Assembly: GCA_022822245.1 (NCBI GenBank)
Contig: JAJECB010000477.1
Span: 1 to 9,436, forward strand
Reading direction: 5' to 3'
DNA length: 9,436 nucleotides
Origin: Gammaproteobacteria bacterium
Lineage (GTDB): Bacteria; Pseudomonadota; Gammaproteobacteria; HK1
Below are positions 7,631 through 9,436 of the stretch, one piece after another. Numbering within the stretch: the stretch's first letter is position 1; every line of letters starts with the position of its first letter. The notes under the pieces were generated by a model. That model saw only the letters and a list, made by a program, of their open reading frames with translations. It did no database searches and was not told the origin of the DNA. The translations under genes were made by a program, and so were the position numbers.

Positions 7631-9279
7631 GCGCCCTCGACGCCGCCGAAGTCGGGATCGGGTGGAACCGCCTCCTGTCCATCGTGGACCAGGGAACCGT
7701 CGCCCTCAAGCGCACCGCCTTCTCGCGCAACGTCACCGAGGCGGACGACTTCTCGAACGCCCTCTTCGACGCGAGCGGCAACCTCATCGCGCAGCCGAGC
7801 CAGGGAGAGGTCGCGTTCCTCGGCGTCATGTCCACCGAGGTCAAGGCGTTCCTCGAGCGCTATCCGCCCTCGACCCTGCGCCCGGGCGACGTGCTGCTCT
7901 CGAACGACCCGTGGCTCGGGGCGTCGCAGCTCAACGACTACACCATGGTCGCGCCGATCTTCCGCCGGCGCCGCCTCGTCGGCTTCGCCGCGTGCTGCGC
8001 CCATTCTCCCGACGTGGGGGGGCGGGTCCTCTCGAGCGACTCGAGCGACATCCACGAGGAGGGGTTCATCATTCCGCCGACGTTCCTGTTCCGGGCCGGG
8101 CGGGAGAACGCGGAGCTCATGCGCTTCCTCCGCGCGAACGTGCGCGTCCCGGACATCGTCGTCGGGGACCTCATGGCGCAGGTCGCCTCCAACAACGTGG
8201 TGAAGAAGGGGGTGGCGGAGTTCCTCCAGGACACCGGCCTCCCGGACCTCGAGGAGATCGGCCGCGAGATGCGCACCCGGAGCGAGCGGGCGATGCGGGC
8301 CATTCTCGCCCGGCTTCCGGACGGGACGTACCGGGGCGAGGTCGAGGCGGACGGTGACGAGGCGCCGGTCACCATCCGGGTGCGGGTCGACGTCGAGGGC
8401 GACGCCATCTCCGTCGACCTCGCGGGCACCTCGCCGCAGTCCGCGCGCGGCATCAACGTCACCTTCAACTGGACGTACGCCGACGTCGTCTACGCCCTCC
8501 TGTGCGCCTTGCGGCCCGACTCCCCGATCAACGCGGGAAGCCTCGCCCCGATCCGGGTGAGCGCGCCGCCGGGGTGCATCCTCAACGCCGAGTATCCGGC
8601 CGCGGTCGGGGCCCGGGTGCTCGTCGCGCACTACGTGCAGGCGGCCGTGTTCCGCGCCCTCGAGCCGATCCTGCCCGACCGGGTCATCGCGGACTCCGCC
8701 GCTCCGACCTGGGTGCCGGTGCTCTCCGGGGTGAACCGGCACGGGGAGCGCTTCGTCGAGATCCTCATCGTCCACGGCGGCATCGGGGCGCGACCGAGCA
8801 AGGACGGCATGGTGGTGTCCTACCCCGACCACCCGCCGACCACCGCGGTCGAGATCTTCGAGAACGAGAAGCCGATCCTCGTGGAGACGAAGGAGCTCAT
8901 TCCCGACTCGGCGGGCGCGGGCCGCTACCGGGGCGGGCCGGGACAGCAGTTCCGATTCCGCCTGCTCGGGGACGCGCCGCTTCGGGTCGCGATGCGCGCC
9001 GACCGCATCCGCCATCCGCCCCTCGGGTTCGCGGGGGGGCAGGCCGGGCACGCGGGACGCGCGACCCTGAACGACCGCGAGCCCCTCCACCCGAAGCGGA
9101 CCGTCTTCATCGACCCGGGGGACGTCGTCGACCTACGGACCCCCGGGGGCGGCGGGTACTTCGACCCGCGCACGCGGTCGCGGGCCGCGGTCGAGCGCGA
9201 CCTCGACGACGGAATCGTCTCCGAGGCCGAGGCCCGCGCGGTTTACGGCCACGAACCGCGGGAATCGGGGTCGGGGTGA
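7627..9279 (+). CDS. hyuB: Hydantoinase/oxoprolinase subunit B with a variant metal motif
   Basis: This is the partner subunit of HyuA, expected to carry the hydrolytic or metal site, 550 residues (family 500-600). Family blocks in order: VALKRTAFSRNVTEADDFSNALFD (25-48), LRPGDVLLSNDPW (84-96), AHSPDVGG (125-132), EEGFIIPP (144-151), NVRVPDIVVGDLMAQVASN (171-189), the INVTF core, NAEYPAAVGAR, DRIRHPPLGFAGGQAG, and GGGGYFDPRTRS...VERDLDDGIVS near the C-terminus. Most relatives read GG-T/S-H-x-x-D after NDPW or NDPY; here it reads GASQLND, so Gln101 replaces the His, while Asp104 and His126 are kept. The start is GTG 7627, which overlaps the hyuA stop in GTGA. The N-terminus matches the family and no in-frame ATG is nearby. 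Translation is probably coupled to hyuA, fitting a fixed-ratio complex. The family is certain; the substrate is unknown. Confidence 0.94.
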   Translation: MSALDAAEVGIGWNRLLSIVDQGTVALKRTAFSRNVTEADDFSNALFDASGNLIAQPSQGEVAFLGVMSTEVKAFLERYPPSTLRPGDVLLSNDPWLGASQLNDYTMVAPIFRRRRLVGFAACCAHSPDVGGRVLSSDSSDIHEEGFIIPPTFLFRAGRENAELMRFLRANVRVPDIVVGDLMAQVASNNVVKKGVAEFLQDTGLPDLEEIGREMRTRSERAMRAILARLPDGTYRGEVEADGDEAPVTIRVRVDVEGDAISVDLAGTSPQSARGINVTFNWTYADVVYALLCALRPDSPINAGSLAPIRVSAPPGCILNAEYPAAVGARVLVAHYVQAAVFRALEPILPDRVIADSAAPTWVPVLSGVNRHGERFVEILIVHGGIGARPSKDGMVVSYPDHPPTTAVEIFENEKPILVETKELIPDSAGAGRYRGGPGQQFRFRLLGDAPLRVAMRADRIRHPPLGFAGGQAGHAGRATLNDREPLHPKRTVFIDPGDVVDLRTPGGGGYFDPRTRSRAAVERDLDDGIVSEAEARAVYGHEPRESGSG

Positions 9280-9298
9280 GAATCCGGCCACGAACCGC
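9246..9298 (+). repeat. 14-bp direct repeat flanking the hyuB stop codon
   Basis: CGGCCACGAACCGC occurs at 9246-9259, inside the last codons of hyuB, and again at 9285-9298, after the stop, with a 39-base period. The first copy is followed by GGGAAT and the second by ATTCCC, so 9259-9265 and 9299-9305 are also inverted copies that could pair around the stop codon. It may be a remnant of a small duplication. Confidence 0.7.
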
Positions 9299-9385
9299 AT
9301 TCCCGGGAGCATGGGCTTCCAGTCCACCTGGACTGCCGCGGGTTCCTGGCCGTCCGCTGGACGGGAGGCCGCGCTCCCGGGATGC
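9297..9385. repeat. Nested inverted repeats downstream of hyuB
   Basis: TCCCGGGAGC at 9301-9310 is complementary to GCTCCCGGGA at 9373-9382. With one bulged base the pairing extends to 9297-9299 and 9383-9385, giving about 13 pairs. The enclosed segment holds two small perfect hairpins: CAGTCC-ACCT-GGACTG (9320-9335) and CCGTCC-GCT-GGACGG (9350-9364). Together they could fold into a branched structure just after the last gene. No T run follows, so a standard intrinsic terminator is not supported. Part of the outer stem is the self-complementary TCCCGGGA, which lowers its significance in GC-rich DNA. The 9280-9436 stretch otherwise shows no gene. Confidence 0.45.
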
Positions 9386-9436
9386 CCTCGGGACCGGGCC
9401 GGGAATCGTGCGAAGACGGAACTGACCAAGCCAAGG

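Noticed and set aside
9280..9436. Intrinsic terminator or the start of another gene after hyuB
   Set aside because: No T run follows any hairpin, and no convincing start codon with a family-like translation is visible before the window ends.

Overview
The window is a compact, strongly GC-rich bacterial segment with G or C at most third codon positions. All eight supported genes lie on the + strand, most separated by 0 to 50 bases or overlapping, so they look like one transcription unit. The base composition, GTG/TTG starts and gene families fit a high-GC proteobacterium or actinobacterium. Nothing in the window fixes the lineage. There is no RNA gene, CRISPR array, transposase or other mobile-element signature. 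No stretch longer than 160 bases lacks a gene.

Layout: (1) Bases 1-3390 encode four of the five parts of a hydrophobic-amino-acid (HAAT/Liv) ABC importer: permeases LivH (5' end cut by the window) and LivM, then ATPases LivG and LivF. The periplasmic or lipid-anchored binding protein (LivK type) is not here and may lie upstream. (2) Bases 3396-4211 encode a short-chain dehydrogenase/reductase. (3) Bases 4223-5458 encode a fold-type-I, PLP-dependent class I/II aminotransferase. (4) Bases 5489-9279 encode the two subunits of an ATP-dependent hydantoinase/5-oxoprolinase-type amidohydrolase, HyuA and HyuB, overlapping at GTGA. (5) The last 157 bases hold a short direct repeat and nested inverted repeats but no recognisable gene.

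Read together, the cluster suggests uptake and breakdown of a cyclic amide, lactam or hydantoin-like compound. The importer would bring it in, HyuAB would open the ring with ATP, the aminotransferase would remove the freed amino group, and the SDR would oxidise or reduce a carbonyl or alcohol intermediate. The substrate cannot be read from the sequence, and this pathway is an inference from gene families and order.

The most unusual detail is that three of the four enzyme subunits differ from their family consensus at a mechanistically important position. The SDR has Ala where the catalytic Ser is expected. The aminotransferase has Leu where the PLP-O3' Tyr is expected. HyuB has Gln where the first His of the HxxD metal motif is expected. 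The frames are otherwise intact and the other key residues are present, so these look like diverged enzymes rather than dead genes.
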